Positions 8,408 to 16,858 of a stretch of 32,032 nt of DNA are shown one piece after another. The notes beneath the pieces are model-generated. The model ran no database searches, had not been told where the DNA came from, and worked only from the letters and a program-made list of their open reading frames with translations. A program made the position numbers and the translations under genes. The stretch spans positions 1 to 32,032 of the forward strand of contig NZ_MTBG01000034.1 in assembly GCF_002119405.1 (NCBI RefSeq), read 5' to 3'. Within the stretch, counting starts at the first letter, position 1. The number at the start of each line of letters is the position of its first letter. The stretch comes from Pseudoruegeria sp. SK021 (lineage in GTDB: Bacteria > Pseudomonadota > Alphaproteobacteria > Rhodobacterales > Rhodobacteraceae).

Positions 8408-9259
8408 ATGATCGGGCGCGGCCCTGCCCATTTGCTGGTGGCACCGGGGCTGGCGCTGGTGGCGTTCGTGTTTCTGGCACCGTTTCTGCTGCTGGTTGCT
8501 ATGAGTTTTTGGTCGCAACCCGAGGGCTCGCTTTTGGTGGACACAACCCTGACCTTCAAAAACTACATTCGGATCTTTTCGGATGCTTATTACCTTCGCG
8601 GCCTCGGTCGGACGCTATGGTTAAGTGTGGCGACTGTGGCGTTGGCATTGGTTTTGGGGTTCCCGGTGGCCTTTTGGATCGTGCGCCGCGCCGGGCGCTT
8701 GCGGCGCTTTGTGACGGCACTGATGCTCTTGCCGATGGTGTGCGGCGCGCTCTTGCCAACGCTGGGGCTGGTGAACCTTCTATCGCCGCTTGGGATCATC
8801 AACGGCACGCTGAAGACTATGGGGCTGATCGACCGGGCCATTCCGCTTTTGGGGACTCAGATCGGCATCTTGATTGGGCTGGTGCAAGCCTTTCTCCCGT
8901 TGATGGTTTTGCCATTGGTTGCCGTGCTAGACCGCCTACCACCAAGCTTTGAGGAGGCGGCCATGTCTTTAGGCGCGCGTCCGGCTCAGGTCTGGCAGCG
9001 GGTTGTCCTTCCGTTGGCCGCTCCAGGGGTATTGGCAGGGGCAGTGCTGGTGTTCTGCGCTGCGCTGACATCGTTTGTGACCCCCCAAATTCTGGGACAA
9101 GGAAAGATCGCCACCTTCGCCACGATGACTTGGCAACAGGCCAGCTTGGTGCTGGACTGGCCGTTCGCCTCGGCCCTTGCGATGGTCATGCTAGGCTTGA
9201 TGGCGGGTCTGGGCGGACTTTTGGCCGTGTTGCGCCGGGCGAATTGGGCACAAACATGA
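8408..9259 (+). CDS. PotB-like ABC transporter permease
   Basis: This 283-residue inner-membrane permease has about six spans. The EAA loop (FEEAAMSLGARPAQVWQRVV) is near residue 180. It starts 34 bp after the binding-protein gene. Its stop overlaps the start of the next permease (ATGA), which indicates translational coupling. Together with the PotC-like protein it forms the membrane channel of the second importer. Confidence 0.9.
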   Translation: MIGRGPAHLLVAPGLALVAFVFLAPFLLLVAMSFWSQPEGSLLVDTTLTFKNYIRIFSDAYYLRGLGRTLWLSVATVALALVLGFPVAFWIVRRAGRLRRFVTALMLLPMVCGALLPTLGLVNLLSPLGIINGTLKTMGLIDRAIPLLGTQIGILIGLVQAFLPLMVLPLVAVLDRLPPSFEEAAMSLGARPAQVWQRVVLPLAAPGVLAGAVLVFCAALTSFVTPQILGQGKIATFATMTWQQASLVLDWPFASALAMVMLGLMAGLGGLLAVLRRANWAQT

Positions 9260-10035
9260 GACGCATTATTTTGTCGGGTTTCACAGCATTTGTCGTTCTG
9301 TTCACGGTCGCGCCTCTGCTGGTGCTGGTGTTTTCAAGCTTTGATGACGGCAAGTTTTTCCGCTTCCCGCCACGCGAGTTGTCGTTGCGGTGGTTTCGTG
9401 CGGCCTTTGCCAGCGCCGAGTATCGCAGTTCCCTGTTCAACAGTACCGTGGTGGGACTGTTGGCTACGGTGATTTCGGTCACGCTTGGGACAGCCGCGGC
9501 ACTGGGACTGCAGCGTGGGGTTCTAAAAACGCGCGCGTCGCTTGAGATGGTGCTGCTGGCCCCGTTGACCCTTCCTCTGGTGATCTGGGCGATTGCGCTA
9601 TTGCAGATCTATGCGTGGCTTGGAATTGGCGGCACGCTGTCGGGGCTGGTTTTGGCCCACGCCACCTTTACTCTGCCGTTTTCGGTGCGGGTGATGTTGG
9701 CGACGTTATCGTCCATTGATCCGGGGCTTGAACTGGCCGCACGGTCCCTTGGCGCCCGGCCTTGGAGGGCGTTCGCCCGTGTTACCTTGCCGTTGGCTTT
9801 GCCCGGTCTGGCGACCTCAGTTGCCTTGTCATTCTTCATCTCGTTCAACGATGTGATCGTGTCCACCTTTATCGCCGGGTCCAGTTGGATGACCTTCCCT
9901 GTGCGGTTGTATTCGCAACTGCGCGGCCAAGGGATCGACCCGACCACTCTTGCCATCGGAACCATGGTGATCTGCTCAATCCTGAGCGTCGTCATCCTGA
10001 CCGAAATTTTCAGCAGAAAGGCCTTGCGGACATGA
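9256..10035 (+). CDS. PotC-like ABC transporter permease
   Basis: This 259-residue permease starts at an ATG overlapping the previous stop by 4 bp. Its EAA-type loop reads LELAARSLGARPWRAFARVT. The N-terminal segment (IILSGFTAFVVLFTVAPLLV) and the segment FISFNDVIVSTFIAG are typical of PotC/PotI proteins. Its own stop overlaps the ATPase start by 4 bp. It completes the permease pair of the second importer. Confidence 0.9.
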   Translation: MRRIILSGFTAFVVLFTVAPLLVLVFSSFDDGKFFRFPPRELSLRWFRAAFASAEYRSSLFNSTVVGLLATVISVTLGTAAALGLQRGVLKTRASLEMVLLAPLTLPLVIWAIALLQIYAWLGIGGTLSGLVLAHATFTLPFSVRVMLATLSSIDPGLELAARSLGARPWRAFARVTLPLALPGLATSVALSFFISFNDVIVSTFIAGSSWMTFPVRLYSQLRGQGIDPTTLAIGTMVICSILSVVILTEIFSRKALRT

Positions 10036-11144
10036 CCGCCTATCTGACGATCAGGGATGTAGCCAAAAGCTATGGCCGCTCGACCGCTTTGCACTGCATC
10101 GACATGGACATCGCCCGAGGCGAATTCTTGGCGCTTCTGGGCCCGTCTGGGTCGGGCAAGACGACGCTGCTGCGCATCCTTGCAGGGCTGCTTGATCCCG
10201 GTCGTGGCACTCTGATTCTGGATGGAGTCGACATGACCAAAACGCCAGCTTGGGAGCGTGACATCGGTCTTGTCTTCCAGAATTATGCGTTATTTCCCCA
10301 TATGGATGTGCGCCAGAACGTCGGTTTCGGTCTGGATATGCGCGGCATTCGGGGCGCAGAGGCCGAACGGCGGATTGATGAGGCATTGGAGACCGTGTCC
10401 ATGCGCGAGTATGGGACCCGCCGTCCGGGCGAACTCTCGGGTGGTCAACAGCAACGCATTGCCATTGCCCGTGCTATTGCCATTAAGCCGCGTTTGCTGT
10501 TGCTGGACGAGCCGTTGTCGAACCTTGACGCCGTGTTGCGCCAGTCTGTTCGGATCGAGTTGCGCGAGTTGCACGAACGCACCGGGCTGACCACGATCAT
10601 GGTCACGCATGATCAGGTCGAGGCACTGACCCTCGCGGACCGCGTGGCACTGATGGAGCGGGGCGAGGTGATTCAGGTCGACCGCCCAGAAGACTTGTAC
10701 AACCGTCCGGCATCCGCGTTTGCGGCGGCGTTTCTCGGCAGCCCCCCGGCCAATCTCTTGCCGGTTGCGCCGGGAAATGCGCCCGGGACGGTCAGCATCT
10801 CTGGAGTGGTCTGGACCCCGGTGGGGCAGGTGGCACAAGCGGTGGCGGCACTTCGTGGTCCCGCCCGTTTGGCCCTGCGCCCCGAAACCCTTCGCCTAGT
10901 GGCCCAAGAGGTGCCGGGCGCCATTTCCGGGCGCTTGAAAGCGGTAGAATACATGGGTGGCGAACGGCTTGCTCATGTGGAACTTACTGGCGCCGATGCT
11001 CCGGCCCCGGTTGTGCTGGTGCGAAGCGCCGATGCGCTGCCCGAGACGGGGCAGGTGGTCTTTGTCCTGCCCGGGGCGGTGACTGGCCTTTACGACAACG
11101 AAAGCGGCGCCAATATCGCGCCCGCGACTGCAGGAGAATACTGA
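10032..11144 (+). CDS. PotA-like ABC transporter ATPase
   Basis: This 370-residue ATPase has Walker A GPSGSGKTT (residues 37-45), signature LSGGQQQRIAIARA, Walker B LLLLDEPLSNLD and switch THDQVEA. A C-terminal TOBE domain follows, as in PotA-type proteins. The start overlaps the PotC-like stop by 4 bp. Its stop shares one base with the start of the next gene (TGATG), which ties that unusual downstream protein to the transporter. Confidence 0.92.
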   Translation: MTAYLTIRDVAKSYGRSTALHCIDMDIARGEFLALLGPSGSGKTTLLRILAGLLDPGRGTLILDGVDMTKTPAWERDIGLVFQNYALFPHMDVRQNVGFGLDMRGIRGAEAERRIDEALETVSMREYGTRRPGELSGGQQQRIAIARAIAIKPRLLLLDEPLSNLDAVLRQSVRIELRELHERTGLTTIMVTHDQVEALTLADRVALMERGEVIQVDRPEDLYNRPASAFAAAFLGSPPANLLPVAPGNAPGTVSISGVVWTPVGQVAQAVAALRGPARLALRPETLRLVAQEVPGAISGRLKAVEYMGGERLAHVELTGADAPAPVVLVRSADALPETGQVVFVLPGAVTGLYDNESGANIAPATAGEY

Positions 11145-11926
11145 TGTGGAGCAATGCTGAAACCTGGGCGAAACGCAGCCCGGCGAAACAGGAATTACGC
11201 GAAGAAATCTGGGGCTTGCTGGAACGAACCGGTGTCGCGATCGGCCCGGCATTTGGAAATATTCCCAACTTTTCGGGGGCCGATATGGCGGCATTCCATA
11301 TCTCGTTAACGCCGGAATGGCAGGCGGCGCAGACCGTGAAGTGCAACCCTGATGCGCCCCAAATCCCCATTCGCTTAAGGGCCCTTTATGCGGGCAAAGT
11401 GCTGTATGTTCCGGTGCCAGCCCTCACACGGGATTTCCCCTATCTGCGGCTTGACCCCGTTAAGCTCGTTGAAACAGGCGTCAGCTTTGAATTGGCGGCG
11501 ACCGCTGAAGGCTATATGATGCATGGCGAACGGATCGAGTTCGAAGACGTTCCCGCTCTGGACTTCTGCATTCTTGGGTCTGTCGCTGTATCGCGCGAAG
11601 GGGGACGCACTGGCAAAGGCGCGGGCTTCGCGGATCTGGAGGCCGGTATCTTTCGCGACCTTGGCACTGTCCAACCTGACACGCCGGTCGTGACGTTGGT
11701 ACATTCCTCGCAACTGGTCGAGTCTGATCGAGTGCCGATGATGGCCCATGACAGCCCGCTATCCATGATCGCGACCGAGGCCGAACTGATCCGGACCCCG
11801 CCCGCTACTACGATCCCTGGTGGGGTCGATTGGGAGATGGTGCAGCCCGATCAGTTCCGCGACATCCCCTTCTTGGCCAAGCTGCGCGACCGATTGCTGG
11901 CCAAGGATACCGGGGGTGCAGCATGA
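11144..11926 (+). CDS. 5-formyltetrahydrofolate cyclo-ligase-like (MTHFS-domain) protein
   Basis: This 260-residue protein resembles the MTHFS-domain family. The C-terminal half has the nucleotide-binding glycine loop RTGKGAGFADLEAG, the counterpart of the cyclo-ligase G-rich loop. A conserved basic/proline N-terminal region comes before it. Classical members convert 5-formyl-THF to methenyl-THF with ATP. MTHFS-domain relatives such as this are largely uncharacterised, so an ATP-dependent step on the imported compound is only a guess. Its start overlaps the ATPase stop by 1 bp, with CAGGAGA as ribosome site. The last 76 bp overlap the convergent LacI gene. Confidence 0.75.
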   Translation: MWSNAETWAKRSPAKQELREEIWGLLERTGVAIGPAFGNIPNFSGADMAAFHISLTPEWQAAQTVKCNPDAPQIPIRLRALYAGKVLYVPVPALTRDFPYLRLDPVKLVETGVSFELAATAEGYMMHGERIEFEDVPALDFCILGSVAVSREGGRTGKGAGFADLEAGIFRDLGTVQPDTPVVTLVHSSQLVESDRVPMMAHDSPLSMIATEAELIRTPPATTIPGGVDWEMVQPDQFRDIPFLAKLRDRLLAKDTGGAA

Positions 11927-12897
11927 GGCGCGGTTGTCGCCCGCTCCACAAGGCTGACTGGCAAAACAATGGTGTGGGGCGGGGACGTGTCGCCGCCGAT
12001 GCGCTGGATCAACAAATCAACCGCGCTTCGCCCGAGGTCGATCAGAGATTGACGGACGGTGGTCAGCCCGATGAGAGGCCAAGCGCTCATTCCGATGTCA
12101 TCAAATCCGATCACCGAGACTTCGCCGGGGACGTCAATGCCAAGGTCGCGCAGGGCAGACAGCGCACCGATTGCCACCAGATCGTTGACGCAAACCACCA
12201 GCGACACGTCGCGCTGCGCCATGCGCCGCTTTGCGTCCGGACCAAGGGTCGCCGTCAGGGGAACAGTTTCTTCCCAGACCACATCGCAGAAACCAGCTGC
12301 CGCCTTAAGGAAACCCCGCCGTCGTTCGCGGCTGGAGGCGATGTCGTCTCCGCCCGACAACAGGCCGATGCGGCGGTGCCCGAGCGTGCGGATATACTCC
12401 GCGATCAGCCGACCACCGTCAGCATGAGCGGCCTGAATGCAGTCGTGACCGGGCAGGGGGCCGTCGATCGTGACCACCGGGAAACGCGGTTGACCGCCGA
12501 TGGTTTCAAATTCCGGATGCAGCACCGCGACTGCGCCATCAACCCCGTGATCAGCCAGCATGCGCAATGCTTCGGCCTCGCGGCGCGGGGTGTCGCCCGA
12601 ATTGATCAGCAGCGTTGCCAGACCACGGCTTTCGGCATGGCTTTGAACCGCTTCAGCGATCTCGGGGAAGATCGGGCTGACCAGCGTGGGCAGGATGCAG
12701 CCAATCACGTTGTGGCGCCCGGTCTTCAGCGACACGGCGGCGCGGTTGCGGGCATAGCCCAAATCCTGTGCGGCGCTTCGTACCAGACGATCAACCTCGG
12801 GCGTGACTTTGCCAAGATCGTTCATCACGTAAGATACGGTGGCCGAAGAAACCCCCGCCGCCTTTGCCACATCCCGGATCGTGACGCGTTTCTTCAT
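11851..12897 (-). CDS. LacI-family transcriptional repressor
   Basis: This 348-residue regulator has the LacI helix-turn-helix and hinge at the N-terminus (VTIRDVAKAAGVSSATVSYV). A periplasmic-binding-like effector domain follows (IGCILPTLVSPIFPEIAEAV; VIGFDDIGMSAWPLIGLTTV). I chose ATG at 12897; a GTG at 12909 is possible, and the ribosome site is not decisive. The conserved domain ends about 25 residues before the stop. That extra tail overlaps the convergent MTHFS-like gene by 76 bp. It sits between the transport operon and the divergent glycohydrolase gene, so it likely represses one or both in response to the transported compound or a product. Confidence 0.9.
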   Translation of the reverse strand: MKKRVTIRDVAKAAGVSSATVSYVMNDLGKVTPEVDRLVRSAAQDLGYARNRAAVSLKTGRHNVIGCILPTLVSPIFPEIAEAVQSHAESRGLATLLINSGDTPRREAEALRMLADHGVDGAVAVLHPEFETIGGQPRFPVVTIDGPLPGHDCIQAAHADGGRLIAEYIRTLGHRRIGLLSGGDDIASSRERRRGFLKAAAGFCDVVWEETVPLTATLGPDAKRRMAQRDVSLVVCVNDLVAIGALSALRDLGIDVPGEVSVIGFDDIGMSAWPLIGLTTVRQSLIDLGRSAVDLLIQRIGGDTSPPHTIVLPVSLVERATTAPHAAPPVSLASNRSRSLAKKGMSRN

Positions 12898-12980
12898 GCC
12901 ACCTACCACTTGTTGCGCAGTCCGATCTTAGGCCCGCTTGTTATGAGAATGCTAGCCTTTGCACCGATGCGAGGTGCGGT
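12898..12980. promoter_or_regulatory. Divergent LacI / glycohydrolase promoter region
   Basis: This 83-bp gap must hold both start regions. Arms GCACC (12961-12965) and GGTGC (12973-12977) form a small inverted repeat that includes the GAGGT ribosome site of the downstream gene. It could be an operator or a translation-masking hairpin. No clear match to the 7156 operator candidate was found. Confidence 0.35.
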
Positions 12981-14366
12981 ATGAGAGCGGCCCAGCATAC
13001 CGCACATTTGTTGCGCGAGACCGCCCCGAAATTACGCGCGGAGGAAGATCAGACATGGGATGCGTCGCAACTGATGCGGCATCAAGGCGCCGAGCTGATG
13101 CAGTTCTGGGCGTCGAATGCGCCCGGCTCTGGCGCACCAGAATGCCTGATGGCGGGTGCGTTGCAATCATTAGAAAACAAAGGGTTTATCCTAGGGGACT
13201 ATGGGCAGTTGCTTCGGCAGGGACTTGCCGCTGCAACGGACGGTGACATCGAGGCACTGCTGCGTATTGATATGCAGCTGCGGGTGCTGATGCGCGAAGC
13301 CCATCCAGATCCAGACCACCCGTCGCAACTGACCTCCCGGTTTTCGGACTGGGACAGCTTTGCCGCAGAAGTCATTTGGCCCGACGATCTGGTGATTGAC
13401 GCGGTCATTCTGCCGGACCGGATCCGGGCTGGATGGCTGGGGCAATTGGTCGGGGCGGCTGCGGGCACCGCGCTTGAAGGCTACACCGCCGAGCAAATTG
13501 CCAAAGCCTTTGGACCCGTCACCACATATTTGCGGACCCCCAACACCTATAATGACGACATTACTTTTGAGTTGGCCTTTCTTGAGGCCTATCTGGATCA
13601 CGGGCCAGCTGTGACGTCTCGCGATATCGCGGCCAATTGGGTCGGGATGATCCCGCTGGGCTGGTCCGCCGAAGGCGTGGCATTGGACCACCTGCGTCGG
13701 GGGGTGATGCCGCCGCTGTCGGGCAGTCTCAACAACCCCTTCGATGAGTGGATTGGCGCCCAGATGCGCGGCGCGATTTGCGGAATGGTGGTTCCCGGAC
13801 GTGCGAAAGAGGCCGCGCGCCTTGCGTGGTTGGATGCCGAGATCAGCCATGCGGGCAACGGAATATTGGGCGAAGTGTTCAATGCGGTGCTCTGCGCCTT
13901 GGCCTTCGCCCCCGGAGATTTGCGCGACCTTCTGGCGCGCACGGTCACCATGATTCCTGAAACAACGGAATACGGGCAGGTGATCCGCCATGCCCTGCTG
14001 TCCTGCCGGGCTGGGCCAGATTGGCAAACGGCTTGGGCCGCTTGCGATAGCTTATATCTGGATTATAACTGGATACATGCATATCCTAACGCTGCAGCTC
14101 AGGTGATTGCGCTGTGGTTCGGGGACGATGATTTCGACCGGACATTGGAAATCCTCTGTGGCCTTGGCCATGATGTGGACTGCAACGCGGCGCAGATGCT
14201 TTGCGTATTGGGTCTGCGTTATGGCAGCGGCGTGATTGATGCACGCTGGAGCGACCCGTTGCTGGCTGGCGATATCGTCACCTATATGCGTCGGCCACAA
14301 ACCCTGTCTTTTGATCGATTGGTCCGCAAAACCCTCGATGCTATTGCCCGAAGCCGTTCCAGCTAA
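12981..14366 (+). CDS. ADP-ribosylglycohydrolase-family protein
   Basis: This 461-residue protein has a C-terminal ADP-ribosylglycohydrolase (DraG/ARH) domain from about residue 147. Landmarks are GWLGQLVGAAAGTALEG, then N191-D192-D193 (the usual S/T-D-D metal site), EISHAGNGILGEVF, and GHDVDCNAAQ with D398 and D400 (usual DTDT). Both aspartate pairs that bind the two metals are kept, so catalysis is plausible. Family enzymes cut N- or O-glycosidic bonds to ribose. Residues 1-145 form an extension I do not recognise. The start has GAGGT 6 bp upstream. It is divergent from LacI, suggesting joint control with the PotABCD-like operon. The true substrate is unknown. Confidence 0.85.
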   Translation: MRAAQHTAHLLRETAPKLRAEEDQTWDASQLMRHQGAELMQFWASNAPGSGAPECLMAGALQSLENKGFILGDYGQLLRQGLAAATDGDIEALLRIDMQLRVLMREAHPDPDHPSQLTSRFSDWDSFAAEVIWPDDLVIDAVILPDRIRAGWLGQLVGAAAGTALEGYTAEQIAKAFGPVTTYLRTPNTYNDDITFELAFLEAYLDHGPAVTSRDIAANWVGMIPLGWSAEGVALDHLRRGVMPPLSGSLNNPFDEWIGAQMRGAICGMVVPGRAKEAARLAWLDAEISHAGNGILGEVFNAVLCALAFAPGDLRDLLARTVTMIPETTEYGQVIRHALLSCRAGPDWQTAWAACDSLYLDYNWIHAYPNAAAQVIALWFGDDDFDRTLEILCGLGHDVDCNAAQMLCVLGLRYGSGVIDARWSDPLLAGDIVTYMRRPQTLSFDRLVRKTLDAIARSRSS

Positions 14367-14436
14367 AAGCGGTATTGCCATTTGTGGACAGCCCCTATTT
14401 TGCAAGAGTTTTCTTAGCAACTACGATTTTTACCTA

Positions 14437-14533
14437 GGCTCAGGACCCATTAATCTGGTTGATGCTGGTATGGCTGTGTGATTCATCCCCCTCAAATCTT
14501 GGGGGAGTTATATGAGCAATCTTTACTGGCTGA
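14437..14533 (+). mobile_element. IS5-family element, 5' remnant
   Basis: The end of an IS and the first seven codons of a transposase survive (ATG at 14512, MSNLYWL, with GGGGGAG upstream). That opening is typical of small IS5-family transposases. The frame is cut at 14533/14534 where another IS terminus begins. The left boundary near 14437 is approximate. Confidence 0.6.
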
Positions 14534-15126
14534 GGACTCTGTTGCGCAAATTAGCTGACGAACGGTTCTCCCCTTTCCCGAGACGGATTTGTCCCACGGC
14601 TGTCGTGACAGGGATGCCAAGGGCGGTGTAGCCGTTCAGGATCGCAATGCGCACCTGAACCTCAGCGACTTGGCGGTCAAAGTCGCGCGCCATCAGCCGC
14701 TAACCGAGCAGTTTCATGCAATGCATCTTTGTCTCGACGCGGCTCCGGCGGTGGTATCCGCTCCAGTTTCGCCAGAGCGCCCGACCCAGTTGTCTTAATG
14801 CGCGCAATGCATCGTTCCTGGCGATGGCTCCGGCGGTGGTTGGTTTGCATGGCTGGGCATTTCGGCGTGGCGGGATGACCGCGTCCGCACCGCGGTCTGC
14901 AATGGCGTTGTGGCATCGGCGCGTGTCGTCGGCACCATCGGCAGTCACGCTGCCGATCTCCTGATTGCGCGGGATCTGGTTGAGCAGACAGGGCAACATC
15001 GGTGCATCCCCTGTGTTGCTGCCGGTGATCTCAACCGCTCTGACTTCCAACGTTTGCGCGTCTATAGCGATGTGGATCTTGCGCCAGACGCGTCGCTTGG
15101 GGGTAACCGCTCCATTGAGGCCGCGG
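14534..15126 (-). pseudogene. IS5-family transposase remnant
   Basis: The minus strand encodes the C-terminal two thirds of an IS5-family transposase: KRRVWRKIHIAID, then the DDE-region GSVTADGADDTRRCH, then RSRVETKMHCMKLLG. A TAG at 14700-14702 interrupts the frame where relatives usually have glutamine. The same frame continues beyond it as RLMARDFDRQVAEVQVRIAI and ends near VTTAVG. The 5' part is missing, replaced by the end of the IS66 gene. The terminal repeat GGACTCTGTTGCGCAAA starts at 14534. It is inactive. Confidence 0.8.
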
Positions 15127-15902
15127 TTATGCAGCTTGGCTGTTCTGCATGGCCATCGGCGTCCAATTCCATGGGAGTAATTCATCCAGCCGGTTAATTT
15201 TGTGATCGAGGATGTCAGCGAGATAGGCTTGCGGATCAAGGCCATTCAGCTTGGCTGTTTCAATGATAGTCATGGCGCGTGCGAGTGTTTCCGCACCGGT
15301 GTCAGCCCCGGCAAACAGCCAGTTCTTTCTTCCAATGCCGATGGGGCGCAGAGCGCGTTCAGCCGGATTATTGTCGATGGCCACACGACCGTCTGTCAGG
15401 AACAAGCTGAAGGCCTCCGCGCGATTGAGGCCATAGCGGAAGGCCTTGGCCAAATTGCTCTTGCCCGGAATGCGCAGGAGTTGCTGCTCGGACCACGCAA
15501 AGAAGGCCTCAACTTTTGGCTGGCTGAATTTTTGACGTGCCGCGTGACGGACGTCAGCAGGCTGGCCGCTCGCCATTGTGCTTAAACCAATGGCGCACAT
15601 TGGCTCGCTGTCGCGCTCGATGTCATAGAGTTTGCCGATCCGGTCGAGCGTCTCGCGGGCGATCTCGGACTTGGTGGATGTCCAGACATCGTGGAAGTCA
15701 CGGCGCAGGTGCGCCCAGCACGCCGCCTCGCGTAAACGGGGGGTGCCGTCCGGCTCTGGCTCATAGAGCTTGGCATAGCCTTTGTAACCGTCGGCCTGAA
15801 GGATGCCGCGGGCGTCGGCCAGATGGGTCAAGACATGCTCCTCCTTCCAGTCCGGTGCGAACCGATAGACGGCCCCGGGCGGGGATGATCCAGCCCAGGG
15901 GC

Positions 15903-15944
15903 GTTCGCCATTGGTCTCGAACATATGGCGACACAACGGCTCAC
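15903..15944 (-). repeat. 42-bp palindromic repeat, copy A, inside tnpC
   Basis: This copy is 36/42 identical to copy B at 16031-16072, and all six differences are transitions. It interrupts the IS66 TnpC motif between VR and RPWAGS. Arms 3-9/23-29 of the repeat (TCGCCAT/ATGGCGA) are identical in both copies. The outer 5-11/32-38 stem keeps pairing through a compensatory change (C10-G33 in B, T10-A33 in A). Confidence 0.7.
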
Positions 15945-16030
15945 TCGCGCACATAGGCCCAGATCCGGCCTTGTCTGACGCCTTTGCCAAGCCCCTTGTC
16001 GCGCAATGACCGGTCCAGCACACGGATCGG

Positions 16031-16072
16031 GTTCGCCATCGGTCTCGAACGCATGGCGACGCGATGGCTCAC
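16031..16072 (-). repeat. 42-bp palindromic repeat, copy B, inside tnpC
   Basis: This copy interrupts the IS66 TnpC motif between HAD and PIRVLDRS, where relatives have two codons (DT). It has perfect outer arms GCCATCG/CGATGGC and inner arms TCGCCAT/ATGGCGA, which are alternative hairpins. The two copies lie 86 bp apart in the same gene, with normal TnpC sequence between them. Confidence 0.7.
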
Positions 16073-16493
16073 CGTCTGCGTGCAGCAGATCGCTGCCCAT
16101 GATGTCAGATTCGATCCGTTCGATTAGCGGCGACAGGGTCTTCATGGCCCGTCCGCACCAACCGACAAGCGTGGTCTCGGGAATGTCCGCGCCCATGCGG
16201 GCAAAGATCTCGTGCTGGCGATACAAGGGAAGATGATCGTCGAACTTCGAGACCAGAACATGGGCCAGCAGGTTCGGCCCGGCCATGCTGCCCGGGATGG
16301 GACGGCTGGGAGCCGGCTCCTGCACGATCCGCTCGCAGCGGCGGCAGGACTTCTTAATCCGGGCGATCTGGATCACCTTCATCTGCGCGGCGATCATGTC
16401 GAGCAGTTCGCTGACATCCTCACCCACTACGCGCAGATCACCACCGCAGTCCGGGCAGCAGGCACCGGGGTCCAGTTCGCGGCGTTCGCGCGG

Positions 16494-16601
16494 CGTCGCA
16501 TCCGAGACCCCTTCTTCTTGCGACAACTGTCGCACAGGGAGGTTATTCGGCGGCAGCATCCGCTTCAGGACGGCCGCCTTACGTTCCGGTGAGTATCCCA
16601 A
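16494..16601 (-). pseudogene. Transposase OrfA fragment fused to IS66 remnant
   Basis: About 36 residues (YSPERKAAVLKRMLPP, then REEGVSDAT-type helix-turn-helix, here SQEEGVSDAT) match the start of an OrfA-type transposase of a different element. After DAT the frame passes directly into the IS66 TnpC sequence, so this is a recombination or insertion scar. A TTG at 16601 is the only possible start in frame. It is not expected to function. Confidence 0.6.
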
Positions 16602-16681
16602 ATCATCGTCCTATCCCGCCCACCTGAAAAATAGAGAAAAATCGAGCAGCAGACAACTTCCCTGACTGTGAGTGTGGTACT

Positions 16682-16858
16682 GCGGCGTGATGGTCTGACC
16701 CATTCCCTGAATGACTTCGTGTCTTCCCTGTGACCTGTCGACCATCACGCTGCCCCGGCGGCGGGCGAGATGTGACCTAATAGGAGCCTGACGGTACGTA
16801 CCTTCACAGTCCTGTCCTCTTCGAACGGTGCCCGGGCCATTTCAGTGAGGGAGCCTCC
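16682..16858 (+). ncRNA. Candidate IS110 bridge RNA region
   Basis: In IS110-group elements the 5' non-coding end encodes a bridge RNA with target- and donor-binding loops. Here a 14-bp stem (16682-16695 with 16740-16753; one G-T pair, eleven consecutive perfect pairs) encloses a 44-nt loop. A perfect palindrome GGTACGTACC lies at 16793-16802 and GCCCGGGC near 16830. The size and place match known bridge RNAs, but exact ends and guide bases are not determined. Confidence 0.45.

Larger units (their letters stand above)
15127..16493 (-). pseudogene. tnpC: IS66-family transposase TnpC, disrupted
   Basis: The minus strand encodes most of an IS66 TnpC. The zinc-finger-like region CCPDCGGDLRVVGEDVSELL comes first, then SKFDDHLPLYRQHEIF, then the DDE part ([32 protein letters not shown]) and the C-terminal end LLPWNW. 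The coding frame changes twice, at 16031-16072 and 15903-15944. At each, a 42-bp palindromic repeat replaces about 5 expected bases (net about +37 each). The N-terminus is replaced at 16493/16494 by part of another transposase. The gene cannot make a working product. Confidence 0.85.

Noticed and set aside
11830-12984. 384-codon plus-strand open frame
   Set aside because: It is antisense to the clearly conserved LacI gene and has no recognisable protein features.
15903-16072. Two-unit CRISPR array from the 42-bp palindromic repeat
   Set aside because: The sequence between the copies is normal TnpC coding sequence, and no cas genes are present.
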